Origin: a bacterium
GTDB lineage: Bacteria > Hydrogenedentota > Hydrogenedentia > Hydrogenedentiales > SLHB01
Direction: 5' to 3'
Assembly (NCBI GenBank): GCA_024231375.1
Contig: JAAEQP010001057.1
Span: forward strand, 1 to 25,130
DNA: 25,130 bases
Shown: positions 6,879 through 15,525 of the stretch, piece by piece
How the letters are laid out: each line of letters opens with the position of its first letter
How positions within the stretch are numbered: position 1 is the stretch's first letter
Position numbers and translations under genes: made by a program
Notes under the pieces: generated by a model
The model's database searches: none
Seen by the model: the letters and a program-made list of their open reading frames with translations, nothing else
Told to the model about the DNA's origin: nothing

Positions 6879-7601
6879 TTACAGGACGTGCCTGAATACC
6901 ATATAGCCTTCCGCGGCATCGACGGACACTTCCCGTCCCCGCACGCGGGCCGTGTACTCAACATTCTGAACACTGGAGTGATGGATGGCGTCGCGCATCT
7001 GCGATTGGTGCATGGACAGAGCCGAGAGTTTCTTGTCGAGGAACTCCGTGATGTCCACGTAGAAGTTCGGGTGGAACTTTTCGCGCTCCAGACTCCAGAA
7101 CAACGATGTATTGTCGTATCCCACGACGATCCGTTGAAACGGTTTCACGGACGGCACACCGGGTCGCGCCGCCGTGAAGGCCGCGCGAAACACGGCCTCA
7201 TGGTCCTGGTTATAGGACGACACCGGCAGCGCCAGCATCGTGGGCTTCAGCCGGTCGAGGGCCAGTTTGCTGTCGCGTTCAAGTTTGGCGATCAGGTCGC
7301 GCCTCGGGATGCTGTCCATTCGGAGATGGGTCTCCGTGTCGCGGAACAAGACGTCCCAGTCGTCCACTTCGAGATAGTCCATCACCGCACCGAGTTCCCG
7401 TTCGCGCTCGCCGGCGGTCACGATGCCGTCTGTCCCGTCGTAGTGCTTCAGGTCGCCGACCGAACACACGAGCACGTACACCTCGCCGCCGAGGCTCTTG
7501 ATGCGCGCCATGGTGCCTGCGCACCCGAAGCACTCGTCGTCGGCGTGCGGTGCAATCACCAACATTCGCTGCTGCGAAAGGAATGTGTCTTCAGCCGTCA
7601 A
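6879..7601 (-). CDS. PIG-L/LmbE-family zinc deacetylase
   Basis: The product is 240 residues. Members remove the N-acetyl group from GlcNAc-containing glycans, lipids or small glycosides. The signature APHADDE (17-23) supplies the zinc ligands His19 and Asp22 and the catalytic base Asp21. DHEAVFRA places the third ligand at His134. Length suits the family. The ATG at 7599-7601 lies 11 bp inside the upstream glycosyltransferase gene, so translation is probably coupled. A GT4 enzyme next to an LmbE deacetylase is the arrangement of mycothiol (MshA/MshB) and bacillithiol (BshA/BshB) synthesis. The carbamoyltransferase and second GT4 upstream instead favour tailoring of a larger glycoconjugate. 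No signal peptide is seen, so it acts in the cytoplasm. Confidence 0.92.
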   Translation of the reverse strand: MTAEDTFLSQQRMLVIAPHADDECFGCAGTMARIKSLGGEVYVLVCSVGDLKHYDGTDGIVTAGERERELGAVMDYLEVDDWDVLFRDTETHLRMDSIPRRDLIAKLERDSKLALDRLKPTMLALPVSSYNQDHEAVFRAAFTAARPGVPSVKPFQRIVVGYDNTSLFWSLEREKFHPNFYVDITEFLDKKLSALSMHQSQMRDAIHHSSVQNVEYTARVRGREVSVDAAEGYMVFRHVL

Positions 7602-8757
7602 GGCTCTTTTCCTTTATGAGGTGCTCATACAACGCCTCAATCCGTTCCACCATCCGTTCCAACCCGTAGTCCGGGATGACCTTCGCGCGGGCGTTCCGTC
7701 CCATTTCCTCACGCCGAGTTGGATCGCCCGCCAAGGCAATCGCGGCGTCTGCGATGGCGTCCGGGTCACGCGCGGGAACCAGTAGCCCCGTGCTACCGTC
7801 GTCCAGCGTATCCGGGACCCCGCCCACCGCAGTGGCTACGGCCGGCGTGCCAGCCGCGCCGCATTCCAGCAACACCCGTCCCATGCCCTCATTGAGGGAT
7901 GGTAGGATGAAAATGTCCATCGCCGCCATCAACTCAGCGATGTCGGTACGAAACCCGAGGAAACGCAGTCGATCTCCTAGTGGATCGGCCTGAGCGCGAA
8001 GCTCGGTAGCGAGCGCCCCGTCTCCTGCCAGAACGAATCGCGCGTGGGGCACGGCTTCGGCGATGCGCGCCGCCGCTTGCACAAAATACGCGAATCCTTT
8101 CACCGGTTCAAGGCGGCCGACCCCGCCGACGAGGATTTCGTCGTCTCCAACCCCAAGTTCGGCACGGGTTTCGGCGCGCCTGCGCAGTGCGTCGTCATAG
8201 GGCGACACATCGATTCCGCTGAAGATCGCACGCCATTGGTCACGCCGTCCGATGCCGTGGCTGAGGTGTTCGTCGATGCCACGTTCGGTCAGCGCGATGA
8301 ACGCATCCGTGCGCCGTGCGGCCTGCCGTTCCATGGCGTTAAAGACGCCCGTCACCAGGCGCGTGAAATAGCCGTGAAAAATGTGGCCGTGGGGCGTGTG
8401 TACCACGATGGGCACGTCGGCCCGGGCCGCCGCCATACGGCCGATATAGCCCGCCTTCGACGTGTGCGTATGGACGATATCGTAGTGTCCCTCGCGCAGG
8501 AACCGAATCAGGTTTCCATAGGCCTTCAAGTCCCGAAATGGCGCCACATCGCGCACCAGATGGGGTTCCCGGATGATGTCGATGTCCGCCGCACGGACGC
8601 GGTCCTCGATGCTGCCCTCGTGGCCCAAGGTCGGTCCACTGACGAGATCCACCTCGAAGCGTTCGTGGTTCGCCAGACGCACGGTGTGAAACGTGTTCTC
8701 CTGTGCGCCGCCTGCGCAGAGCCGTGTAATGATATGGGCCACACGTATCCGTCTCAT
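7591..8757 (-). CDS. GT4-type glycosyltransferase (second in cassette)
   Basis: The product is 388 residues with the GT-B fold of retaining nucleotide-sugar transferases. The N-terminal domain opens VAHIITRLCAGGAQENT (6-22), a glycine-rich loop, and has HTHTSKAGYIGR near 96-107. The C-terminal domain has GRLEPVKG (214-221) with the Arg/Lys that contact donor phosphates, then the EX7E motif Glu290-Glu298 (EGMGRVLLE). The frame runs further upstream, but that extension is an Arg-rich shadow of the next gene. The ATG at 8755-8757 overlaps that gene's stop as ATGA, so translation is coupled. The product is cytoplasmic or on the inner face of the membrane. Donor and acceptor are unknown. Confidence 0.93.
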   Translation of the reverse strand: MRRIRVAHIITRLCAGGAQENTFHTVRLANHERFEVDLVSGPTLGHEGSIEDRVRAADIDIIREPHLVRDVAPFRDLKAYGNLIRFLREGHYDIVHTHTSKAGYIGRMAAARADVPIVVHTPHGHIFHGYFTRLVTGVFNAMERQAARRTDAFIALTERGIDEHLSHGIGRRDQWRAIFSGIDVSPYDDALRRRAETRAELGVGDDEILVGGVGRLEPVKGFAYFVQAAARIAEAVPHARFVLAGDGALATELRAQADPLGDRLRFLGFRTDIAELMAAMDIFILPSLNEGMGRVLLECGAAGTPAVATAVGGVPDTLDDGSTGLLVPARDPDAIADAAIALAGDPTRREEMGRNARAKVIPDYGLERMVERIEALYEHLIKEKSLDG

Positions 8758-9884
8758 GACATCACCTGATCGGAATCCTCGACTTCCACCATCACGCGGC
8801 GCACGAATTCGCGCCAGTTCAGTTCCGATTCCACGCGCGCCCGGCCCTGCTCGCCCAGACGATGTGCCAGAGCGGGATCCTCGAGCAATCGAATCACGGC
8901 ATCTGCCACGGCATCGGGATCGTCGGGATCGACCAGAAGACCGGTTTCGCCGTCCAACACGGCATCTACCACGCCGCCCGACCGTCCCGCCACCACGGGT
9001 TTCCCGTGGGCGTGGGCTTCGGTGAAGACCAGTCCGAACCCTTCGACCTGTCCGCCGCCGCCCGAACCGGTCGGCAACACAAATACGTCGCACAATGCAT
9101 ACAACGCCGCCACGGTCTCATCGGACACCTTGCCCGGCATCAGCAGTTGGTCGCGCACGCCCAAGCGCGTCGCTTCGTGGACAATGGCTTGCAGGCATGG
9201 ACCCCGGCCTACGATCACGAGCCGCGTGTCGGGAAATCGCTCCACAATCCGCGGAAGCGCGCGTATCAAGGTCTCGTGGCCTTTGCGCGGTATGAGGCGC
9301 CCCACGGCTAGAAGGACTCTCCGATCCTCCAGAAGGAACCGTCTCCGCGTCGCGTCCAGTGCACCTTCCGGTACCGGCGACACCATCTCCGCGCCGGGAT
9401 GCACCACGCGCACGCGGTCTTCGGGCACGCCGAACGCCACAAGCTGGTCCCGTGTGAAGGCGCTGATGGCAATCACGCATTTGGCCGAAGCGTACACGCG
9501 CCGCAGCAGTCCCCCGAACACCGGCGCGCTGTCGAACTTCAAGAATTCGTAGGCGTACGCGAAGACCACGTAGGGGGTCCGGCGCAACCAGCCGAGTACG
9601 CCGCCGTAGGCGATGTTGATGGCCATCACGAGATCGGCTTGACGCAGATTGGACCATGACTTGAGGGCCAACGGAACGATGCGCAACCACCCCAGTCCGT
9701 AGCCGCGGTACCGCACCACGCGGACCGGCTCGCCTTGGTCGAATGATTCCTGTCCCGGGAAGTGGGGCGCCACGACCGTCACGTCGTGTCCCAACTCCGC
9801 GAGACCGCGGGACAGTTGCACCGTGACCGTGCTGATCCCCCCCTCGATTGGCGGGTAGTCGGCCGTGGGAATGACGATTCTCAC
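8754..9884 (-). CDS. GT4-type glycosyltransferase (first in cassette), GTG start
   Basis: The product is 376 residues from a GTG at 9882-9884, which overlaps the carbamoyltransferase stop as GTGA and has GAGGA 6 nt upstream. The open frame extends to about 10223, but that part is Arg-rich shadow sequence, so the GTG is preferred. The protein begins VRIVIPTADYPPIEGGIST, the typical GT4 glycine loop. It has GRLIPRKG (195-202) for donor phosphate binding and an EX7E motif at Glu281-Glu289 (EGFGLVFTE). A short GSGGGG loop lies before the motif. There is no membrane span. The two GT4 proteins differ clearly in sequence, which suggests successive sugar additions rather than a recent duplication. 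Confidence 0.93.
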   Translation of the reverse strand: MRIVIPTADYPPIEGGISTVTVQLSRGLAELGHDVTVVAPHFPGQESFDQGEPVRVVRYRGYGLGWLRIVPLALKSWSNLRQADLVMAINIAYGGVLGWLRRTPYVVFAYAYEFLKFDSAPVFGGLLRRVYASAKCVIAISAFTRDQLVAFGVPEDRVRVVHPGAEMVSPVPEGALDATRRRFLLEDRRVLLAVGRLIPRKGHETLIRALPRIVERFPDTRLVIVGRGPCLQAIVHEATRLGVRDQLLMPGKVSDETVAALYALCDVFVLPTGSGGGGQVEGFGLVFTEAHAHGKPVVAGRSGGVVDAVLDGETGLLVDPDDPDAVADAVIRLLEDPALAHRLGEQGRARVESELNWREFVRRVMVEVEDSDQVMS

Positions 9885-11569
9885 CGCTTCCTCACCACGA
9901 AGTCGCCGATGGCGAGGGCATCCATCCCGGTACTGTAGAAACAGCGGACCGCGTCCTCGGGGGTATTGACGATGGGCTCGCCCATGACGTTGAAGGATGT
10001 GTTGAGCACCATGGGCACGCCGCGCATCCGCGCGAACGCCTCGATCAATCCGTAGTAGCGCGGGTTGACGTCTCTGCTGACCGTTTGCACGCGGGCCGTG
10101 CCATCCACGTGCGTAATGGCCGGCACCTTGTCGCGCATCTCGGGCTTCACCGGATACACAAACAGCATGAAGGGCGACTCGGTACACCCTTCGAAGTAGT
10201 CGCGTGCGTGCTCTACCAGACAACTCGGCGCGAAAGGCCGAAACTCTTCCCGGTGTTTCACGTACTTGTTGATGAGATCCTTCATGTCGGCGCGCGACGG
10301 GTCCGCCAGAATGCTGCGGGATCCCAGCGCCCGCGGACCGAATTCCATCCGTCCTTGGTACCAGCCGACGATGTTCCCGTCCGCGATGAGCCGGGCCGTG
10401 GCTTCAACCAGGTCCTCGGGTTCTTCGTACGGGATCTTGGCAAGGTCCAGAAACGAGCGAATCGCATCGTTCTTGTACTCAGGGCCCAACCGAGCGTCGC
10501 GCATCACATACTTTCGCTCGCGATCCGTGTACCGGTGATGCAACTGGAACGCCGCGCCGATCGCAATGCCGTCATCGCCGGCAGCGGGCTGCACCCAGAT
10601 TCTCTCGAAGGGCGATTCCCGCAGCAGCCGCCCGTTCATGGCACAGTTCAGCGCCACGCCGCCGGCCATGCACAGGGTGGTCTGCTTGGTCTGTTCATGA
10701 AGCGAACGGGCCATACCGAGTACCGCGTCCTCTAGAACGCGCTGGGCCGACGCTGCGATGTTGCGATGTCGCTCTTCAACCGGCTCCTCGCGAAGGCGCT
10801 TCGGACCGAACCGGTCGGTGAACTTCCGCGAGAAGTAGCCCAAGCGCGACCCGGGTGCGTAGTGGCACTGGAGCCACGACAGATCGATGCGGTACCGGCC
10901 GTCGGGACGGCGCTGGATAATGCGCGCGAAATCGTCGTAGAACTCGGGCTCGCCGTAGGAGGCCAGTCCCATCACCTTATACTCGTCACTCGCCCGCCGG
11001 AATCCGAGATAGTCGGTAATGGCCGAGTAGAACACGCCGAGCGAGTGGGGGTAGTTCTCCGAACGGAGCCGCAGCACCCGCGTCCCCTCCCCCACGCCCG
11101 TCCAGGTCACGGCCCATTCGCCGATGTAGTCGATGGTCATGAGGGCGGCCGTGTCGAAGGGGCTCACCAGAAACGCACTGGCGGCGTGGGCCGGATGGTG
11201 TTCCATGAAATGGAGTTCGGCGCGTTTGCCGCGCAGTCCGCGCATGCCCCATGCGTACTGGGCGTTGTGGAAGAGTTCGTAGGCCATGTAGGCGGCGGAA
11301 TACGTGGGACTGCGCAGCATCTGGCGCATCCGATAAGGCAGCCGTCGCGCGAGGCGCAGTCCGGGCCGCATGTAGCAGCCGATATGGTCGACGTCGTCGG
11401 GTTTGAAACCCGCCGTCTCCAGACAGAACTCCACGGCCTTGCGGGGAACGCCGCCCTGGTGTTTCACGCGGGTCAACCGTTCCTCGGCCACCGCGGCCAC
11501 CAATTCGCCGTCGCACACGAGTGCCGCGGCCGAATCGTGGGAGAAGCCGCCAATACCCAGAACGTTCAT
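9881..11569 (-). CDS. NodU/CmcH-family O-carbamoyltransferase
   Basis: The product is 562 residues. The family moves a carbamoyl group from carbamoyl phosphate, through a carbamoyl-adenylate, to a hydroxyl on a sugar or antibiotic; NodU, CmcH and TobZ are examples. The N-terminal Kae1-like domain has GIGGFSHDSAAA near the start and HHPAH at 124-128, a metal-binding site in relatives. AGGVALNC is at 302-309 and a DDGIAIGAA segment near 332. The C-terminal YrdC-like domain starts near the family signature GRMEFGPRALGSRSIL (406-421). The ATG at 11567-11569 is chosen because AAGGA lies 7 nt upstream; an in-frame ATG nine codons earlier lacks one. It is first in a run of four overlapping genes. 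Confidence 0.95.
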   Translation of the reverse strand: MNVLGIGGFSHDSAAALVCDGELVAAVAEERLTRVKHQGGVPRKAVEFCLETAGFKPDDVDHIGCYMRPGLRLARRLPYRMRQMLRSPTYSAAYMAYELFHNAQYAWGMRGLRGKRAELHFMEHHPAHAASAFLVSPFDTAALMTIDYIGEWAVTWTGVGEGTRVLRLRSENYPHSLGVFYSAITDYLGFRRASDEYKVMGLASYGEPEFYDDFARIIQRRPDGRYRIDLSWLQCHYAPGSRLGYFSRKFTDRFGPKRLREEPVEERHRNIAASAQRVLEDAVLGMARSLHEQTKQTTLCMAGGVALNCAMNGRLLRESPFERIWVQPAAGDDGIAIGAAFQLHHRYTDRERKYVMRDARLGPEYKNDAIRSFLDLAKIPYEEPEDLVEATARLIADGNIVGWYQGRMEFGPRALGSRSILADPSRADMKDLINKYVKHREEFRPFAPSCLVEHARDYFEGCTESPFMLFVYPVKPEMRDKVPAITHVDGTARVQTVSRDVNPRYYGLIEAFARMRGVPMVLNTSFNVMGEPIVNTPEDAVRCFYSTGMDALAIGDFVVRKR

Positions 11570-11604
11570 CCGATTCCTTTCATCGAACGCGGGCAATGCC
11601 CACA

Positions 11605-11623
11605 GGGCCGGTCAGTCCGGCCC
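11605..11623 (-). other. GC-rich hairpin in the leader of the carbamoyltransferase cassette
   Basis: Arms GGGCCGG (11605-11611) and CCGGCCC (11617-11623) pair perfectly around a 5-base loop. There is no T-run, so it is not a typical terminator. A second short palindrome, GGGCAATGCCC (11591-11601), lies between it and the carbamoyltransferase start. Confidence 0.5.
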
Positions 11624-11632
11624 ACGCGGGGC

Positions 11633-11638
11633 ATTATA
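11633..11638 (-). promoter_or_regulatory. -10 box for the glycoconjugate cassette
   Basis: A perfect minus-strand TATAAT lies about 64 bp upstream of the carbamoyltransferase ATG. The -35 region (GTGAAG or TGAAGG, inside the 3' end of rlmB) is a weak match. Transcription would start near 11626 and run through the GC-rich hairpin. Confidence 0.42.
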
Positions 11639-11657
11639 CATGACCGCAAACGGCCCT

Positions 11658-12419
11658 TCACCGGCCTTCCGGCGCTTGGGAACCGGGCGCATCAGCGTTC
11701 ACGCGCTGGCGCAAGCACTCGGCGAAAGCCACACCGGCGCTGACCGATGCATTCAGCGACGTAATCGCGCCGGTGAGCGGAATCCGCAGCCGGAAGTCGC
11801 ATTGTTCGCCCACCAACCGGCGGATGCCTTGCCCCTCGCTCCCAATCACCAGCCCGATGCGGCCGGTGAGGTCGGCATCCCAGATCATCTGAGATCCATC
11901 CGCCTCCAGCGCCGCCAGCCAGAATCCCGCTTGCTTCATTTCTTTCAGGCCCCGGGCCAGGTTGGTCACCTGAACCAGGTCGATGTGTTCCATGGCGCCC
12001 GCGGCGGTTTTCATCGATGTAGCCGAGATGGGTGCGGCGCGGTCCCGGCCAAACACAACCGCCTCGGCTCCGCAGGCCGCCGCAGACCGGATGATGGCGC
12101 CGAAGTTGTGGGGATCTTCAACGCCGTCGAGAATCGCAACCAACGCGTCGGCGGCGGGTGGGGTGCCCAACCAGTCGTCCATAGTCAGGATCGGCAAGGG
12201 ACCGGCCTCAAGCACGACACCTTGATGCTGGGTGGCCTTGATCAGCCGGTCCAGGTCGCGCCGGGAACACTCCTCGACGGGGACGCCTCGCTTGCGGGCC
12301 GCGGCGAAAATCTCGCGCAGCCCTTTGCCGTCCTGGAGCATGTAGAGCCGATGCGCGGCCCGGCGGCCGGCGCGCAGACATTCCAGAACGGGGATCCTGC
12401 CCGAGACGTGATCGCTCAA
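11658..12419 (-). CDS. rlmB: TrmH/SPOUT-family 23S rRNA 2'-O-methyltransferase (RlmB-like), TTG start
   Basis: The product methylates a guanosine ribose (G2251 in E. coli) in 23S rRNA using S-adenosylmethionine. With the TTG at 12417-12419 it is 253 residues, close to the usual RlmB length. The frame is open to about 12593, but the extra residues overlap the TPR-like gene and read as a shadow. The N-terminal domain has SGRIPVLECLRAG. SPOUT motif 1 is LDGVEDPHNFGAIIRSA (Asn105, Arg111), motif 2 is VIGSEGQGI (ending at 199), and motif 3 is SLNASVSAGVA (221-231). These build the trefoil knot that binds SAM. The start lies 2 bp past the TPR-like stop, so translation is probably coupled. A CTG two codons earlier is also possible. 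Confidence 0.88.
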   Translation of the reverse strand: MSDHVSGRIPVLECLRAGRRAAHRLYMLQDGKGLREIFAAARKRGVPVEECSRRDLDRLIKATQHQGVVLEAGPLPILTMDDWLGTPPAADALVAILDGVEDPHNFGAIIRSAAACGAEAVVFGRDRAAPISATSMKTAAGAMEHIDLVQVTNLARGLKEMKQAGFWLAALEADGSQMIWDADLTGRIGLVIGSEGQGIRRLVGEQCDFRLRIPLTGAITSLNASVSAGVAFAECLRQRVNADAPGSQAPEGR

Positions 12420-12421
12420 CG

Positions 12422-12877
12422 TCAGAGGGTCCCCTCGATCTCGCCGAGATCGTTCATTTCCATCAGTTTGTCGGCGCGAAGCTTCAGGTTGGCCGGCTCC
12501 GGCACCCGCTCGTCCAGCGAATGAGCGTCCATTTTCTGAAGTTGGCGCAGCAGCCGCACCGATTCCGTGATGTTGTTGAGCTTCTCCGCGCACTTGGCCT
12601 TGCGATAGAGGTTGTAGTATCGGGTCTCGCCCTCGGGATACAGACGCAAGGCGTCGTTGAAGACGGTCTGGGCCTTCTCGTACCGGAACGTCTTGAGCAA
12701 GAACCCGCCGAGCCTGCTGAGCCCGGCTTCGTTGGCTTCGTTCTTGCTGACGTCAACGCCGGGCGTATAGCTCAAGTAGCGCTGGTGAATCCAATTCACG
12801 CCGGGATCACTGATAAGAAAGATTCCTAGTGCGACTACGCCGATGATCAAGGGCCACTTCAACTTACTCAGGTCCAT
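12422..12877 (-). CDS. Membrane-anchored TPR-like small protein
   Basis: The product is 151 residues. One membrane span at about 8-22 (WPLIIGVVALGIFLI) is followed by a helical domain. The segments from about 57-81 and 86-110 have the small/aromatic spacing of TPR helices (AQTVFNDALRLYPEG; YYNLYRKAKCAEKL). Such anchored TPR domains usually serve as protein-binding scaffolds; the partner is unknown. It lies between the zinc-ribbon membrane protein (15 bp upstream) and rlmB, within an apparent thrS operon. Confidence 0.82.
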   Translation of the reverse strand: MDLSKLKWPLIIGVVALGIFLISDPGVNWIHQRYLSYTPGVDVSKNEANEAGLSRLGGFLLKTFRYEKAQTVFNDALRLYPEGETRYYNLYRKAKCAEKLNNITESVRLLRQLQKMDAHSLDERVPEPANLKLRADKLMEMNDLGEIEGTL

Positions 12878-12892
12878 AATGACGCCTCCCCG

Positions 12893-13264
12893 TTATTTTT
12901 CCGGCAGCATCTCTTTGATGCTCCGAAGCACGCCGACTCGCTCCACCAAATCACTCAGTACGGGTATATCGAAGACCATCGCCGCGAATGCAACGAAGGC
13001 CAAGAGGATGAGGACGACGATGACCTTGCTCACAAAGCGTTTCAGCAGAAAGAGCGCGGGGGTATTGGCCTGACGGCCCGTGTCCATCACCTGCGCCCTT
13101 CGGGTGAACTCTTCGTGCTGCTCCCGGCACGCATCGCTGCAGAAGCGCCCCGTGGGGCCTATGACTTTGTTAAACTCGGTGTAGGGCGCGCCACATTGCT
13201 TGCAGCGGCCGATGGCGTCCATCTCAGATATGACTCGTTTCGGGGGTCCTTCTGAGCCTGCCAT
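12893..13264 (-). CDS. Zinc-ribbon membrane protein
   Basis: The product is 123 residues from the ATG at 13262-13264, with GGAGGAGG just upstream; the open frame continues further up but only as a shadow of thrS. A Cys cluster C21-x2-C24-x17-C42-x3-C46 (CKQCG ... FCSDAC) fits a zinc ribbon of the FCSDxCR type. A charged linker and one membrane span at about 78-98 (VSKVIVVLILLAFVAFAAMVF) follow, then a short C-terminal tail. The N-terminal zinc domain is probably cytoplasmic. It starts 26 bp after thrS. Function unknown; linkage suggests a role near translation or membrane quality control, but this is a guess. Confidence 0.84.
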   Translation of the reverse strand: MAGSEGPPKRVISEMDAIGRCKQCGAPYTEFNKVIGPTGRFCSDACREQHEEFTRRAQVMDTGRQANTPALFLLKRFVSKVIVVLILLAFVAFAAMVFDIPVLSDLVERVGVLRSIKEMLPEK

Positions 13265-13290
13265 ACCATCCTCCTCCCCAGCCGTCGGGG

Positions 13291-15210
13291 TCACGAGTCC
13301 AACGCGCGCCGGGTGGCTTCCTCCCGCACCTGCTCGATGAACTCCGCCACGGATTTGCTGCCCACATCGCCTTGCCGGCGATGACGCACCGACACGGCGT
13401 CGCCCGCCCGCTCGCGCTCGCCCACGACCAACATGTAGGGCACTTGCCTGGTCTGGGCCGCGCGAATCTTGTATTTCATGGATTCCGAACTGGTGTCGGC
13501 ATCGACGCGCAGACCCGCGTCGAACAGTCGTGATCGGACCGAGTCCGCGTAGTCGTTGAACGCGGGCGCCACCGGAATCACGACGCACTGCACCGGGGCC
13601 AACCACGTCGGAAACGCACCGGCGAAATGCTCAATGAGAATGCCGAAGAACCGTTCGATGGCCCCATAGATGACGCGATGGATGACAACTGGCCGGTGCC
13701 GTTCACCGTCCGCGCCCGTGTAGTCCAGGTCGAACTTCTCCGGCATGGCGAAATCGAGCTGGATGGTGGCGCACTGCCACGACCGCTTGAGGCAGTCGCG
13801 GATGTGGAAATCGATCTTCGGGCCGTAGAACGCGCCGTCGCCTTCGTTTATCTTGAACGCGACGCCCTTGGTTTCCAGAGCATTGCGCAAGCTGCTCGTG
13901 GCCGTGTCCCACATCTCGTCGGTGCCGATGGCCTTGTCGGGCCGTGTGCTGAGTTCCACGTCGTATTCCAGACCGAAGGCACTGTAGACCGCGTCGACGA
14001 AGTCGATGATGCCGATCACCTCGTCCTGAATCTGGTCCGGCGTCATGAAGATGTGCGCGTCGTCCTGAGTGAACATGCGCACACGCGACAGGCCGTGGAG
14101 CACGCCGGATTTTTCGTGCCGGTGCACGGTGCCCACTTCGGCCAAGCGCATGGGCAGATCGCGGTAGCTGCGCAGGTCCGTTTTGTAGATGAGCATGCCG
14201 CCCGGGCAGTTCATGGGCTTCACGGCGAAATCACGGTCGTCGATCTTGGTGAAGTACATGTTCTCTTTGTAGTGGTCCCAGTGGCCGGATTGCTCCCACA
14301 ACACGCGGTCCAGGATGATCGGGGTCCGCACTTCTTCGTACCCGCGCTTCCGGTGCTCCTCGCGCCAGAACTCCATCAGCGCATTGAGCACGACCATCCC
14401 TTTCGGATGGAAGAATGGGAAGCCGGGCCCCACGTTGTGGAAACTGAACAGGTCGAGTTGCTTGCCCAACTTGCGATGGTCGCGCTTCTCGGCCTCAGCC
14501 CGTAGCGTCAGATACTCGTCCAGCTCTTTCTTGCTCGGAAACGCGGTGCCGTAGATGCGCTGAAGCATGGGGCGACGTTCGTCGCCGCGCCAGTAGGCAC
14601 CGGCGACGCTGAGCAGCTTGAATGCCTTGATCCGCTTAGCGCTGGGCAGATGCGGCCCGCGGCACAAGTCCGTGAAGTCGCCGTTGCTGTAGTACGTGAT
14701 GGGCTGATCGCCTTCGAGATCCTCGATCAGTTCCACTTTGTAGACATCGTCTTGCGCGCGGAACCGCGCCAGGGCCTCGTCCCGCGCCACCTCCTGACGC
14801 ACAAAGGGTTCGTTCTCCTTCACGATCTTGGCCATCTCGGCTTCAATCGTTGGAAAATCCTCCTCGGTGATCGGCGGGTCCGTATCAATGTCGTAATAGA
14901 AGCCGTCTTCAATCGACGGACCGATGGCGAGCTTGGTATTCGGACGAAGCCGCATGATGGCCGACGCCATCACGTGCGCCGCGCTGTGGCGGAACACACT
15001 CTTGCCGTCGTCGGAGCTGAACGTAAGGATTTCAACGTCGTCGCCGTCGCTCAGCGGGGCGGTGAGACTCGTCACATCTCCGTTGACCCGCGCACCGGTG
15101 GCGGCCTTGGCCAAACGCGGACCAATGGACTCGGCAAGCGTCAACACGCTGTCGCCCTCGTTCAGTTGTTTCTCCGACCCGTCAGGCAGTTTCACGGAAA
15201 TGGTACTCAT
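13291..15210 (-). CDS. thrS: Threonyl-tRNA synthetase
   Basis: The product is 639 residues and charges tRNA-Thr. Residues 1-63 are a TGS domain. The editing domain follows, with HxxxH at His75/His79 and CxxxH at Cys183/His187, used to hydrolyse mischarged Ser-tRNA. The class II core carries the zinc site Cys335 (MNCPGG), His386 (DDAHIF) and His511 (VVIHR), nearly identical in position to E. coli Cys334/His385/His511. The anticodon-binding domain fills the C-terminus. The ATG at 15208-15210 with GGAG 6 nt upstream is preferred over a TTG five codons earlier. It appears to head an operon with the zinc-ribbon, TPR-like and rlmB genes; infC is not adjacent as it is in many bacteria. Confidence 0.98.
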   Translation of the reverse strand: MSTISVKLPDGSEKQLNEGDSVLTLAESIGPRLAKAATGARVNGDVTSLTAPLSDGDDVEILTFSSDDGKSVFRHSAAHVMASAIMRLRPNTKLAIGPSIEDGFYYDIDTDPPITEEDFPTIEAEMAKIVKENEPFVRQEVARDEALARFRAQDDVYKVELIEDLEGDQPITYYSNGDFTDLCRGPHLPSAKRIKAFKLLSVAGAYWRGDERRPMLQRIYGTAFPSKKELDEYLTLRAEAEKRDHRKLGKQLDLFSFHNVGPGFPFFHPKGMVVLNALMEFWREEHRKRGYEEVRTPIILDRVLWEQSGHWDHYKENMYFTKIDDRDFAVKPMNCPGGMLIYKTDLRSYRDLPMRLAEVGTVHRHEKSGVLHGLSRVRMFTQDDAHIFMTPDQIQDEVIGIIDFVDAVYSAFGLEYDVELSTRPDKAIGTDEMWDTATSSLRNALETKGVAFKINEGDGAFYGPKIDFHIRDCLKRSWQCATIQLDFAMPEKFDLDYTGADGERHRPVVIHRVIYGAIERFFGILIEHFAGAFPTWLAPVQCVVIPVAPAFNDYADSVRSRLFDAGLRVDADTSSESMKYKIRAAQTRQVPYMLVVGERERAGDAVSVRHRRQGDVGSKSVAEFIEQVREEATRRALDS

Positions 15211-15525
15211 ACTGTCTCCAAGCAATCACCACGAAGGTGATGAACTGTGCGATTCTCACGCGCTCATGGCGCACTGGTGAAGTGGCAAGACGCCTCCGTC
15301 AGCGCCGCAAGCGCCTTCGATTGTTCATATTGGCCCAATTCTGCCATGAACGCACCGGCAAAGCAATCTCAGTGTGAGTTTCTTGACCATCGCAACAAGG
15401 GGATCCACAACAGGACTCGGGCACTGTGCTAGAATGAAACCTCGACACGGCGCGCCGCCAAAACAGAACGCGATACAGTGGGCACTTGCATTCCGACCGT
15501 TCCGTCGGGCCAAGGAGAGTGGATT
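15211..15525. other. Spacer between divergent thrS and histidine kinase genes
   Basis: This spacer of about 315 bp has no supported gene. A short hairpin (ATCACC ... GGTGAT, 15226-15242) sits just before the thrS ribosome site and could act on thrS translation. On the plus strand, TAGAAT at 15430-15435 is a possible -10 box for the kinase, but it has no good -35 partner. I see no T-box-like element. Confidence 0.45.

Noticed and set aside
8758..9093. N-terminal extension of the second glycosyltransferase
   Set aside because: The extra 112 residues are an Arg/Gly-rich shadow of the upstream gene; the GT4 domain begins at the ATG at 8755-8757.
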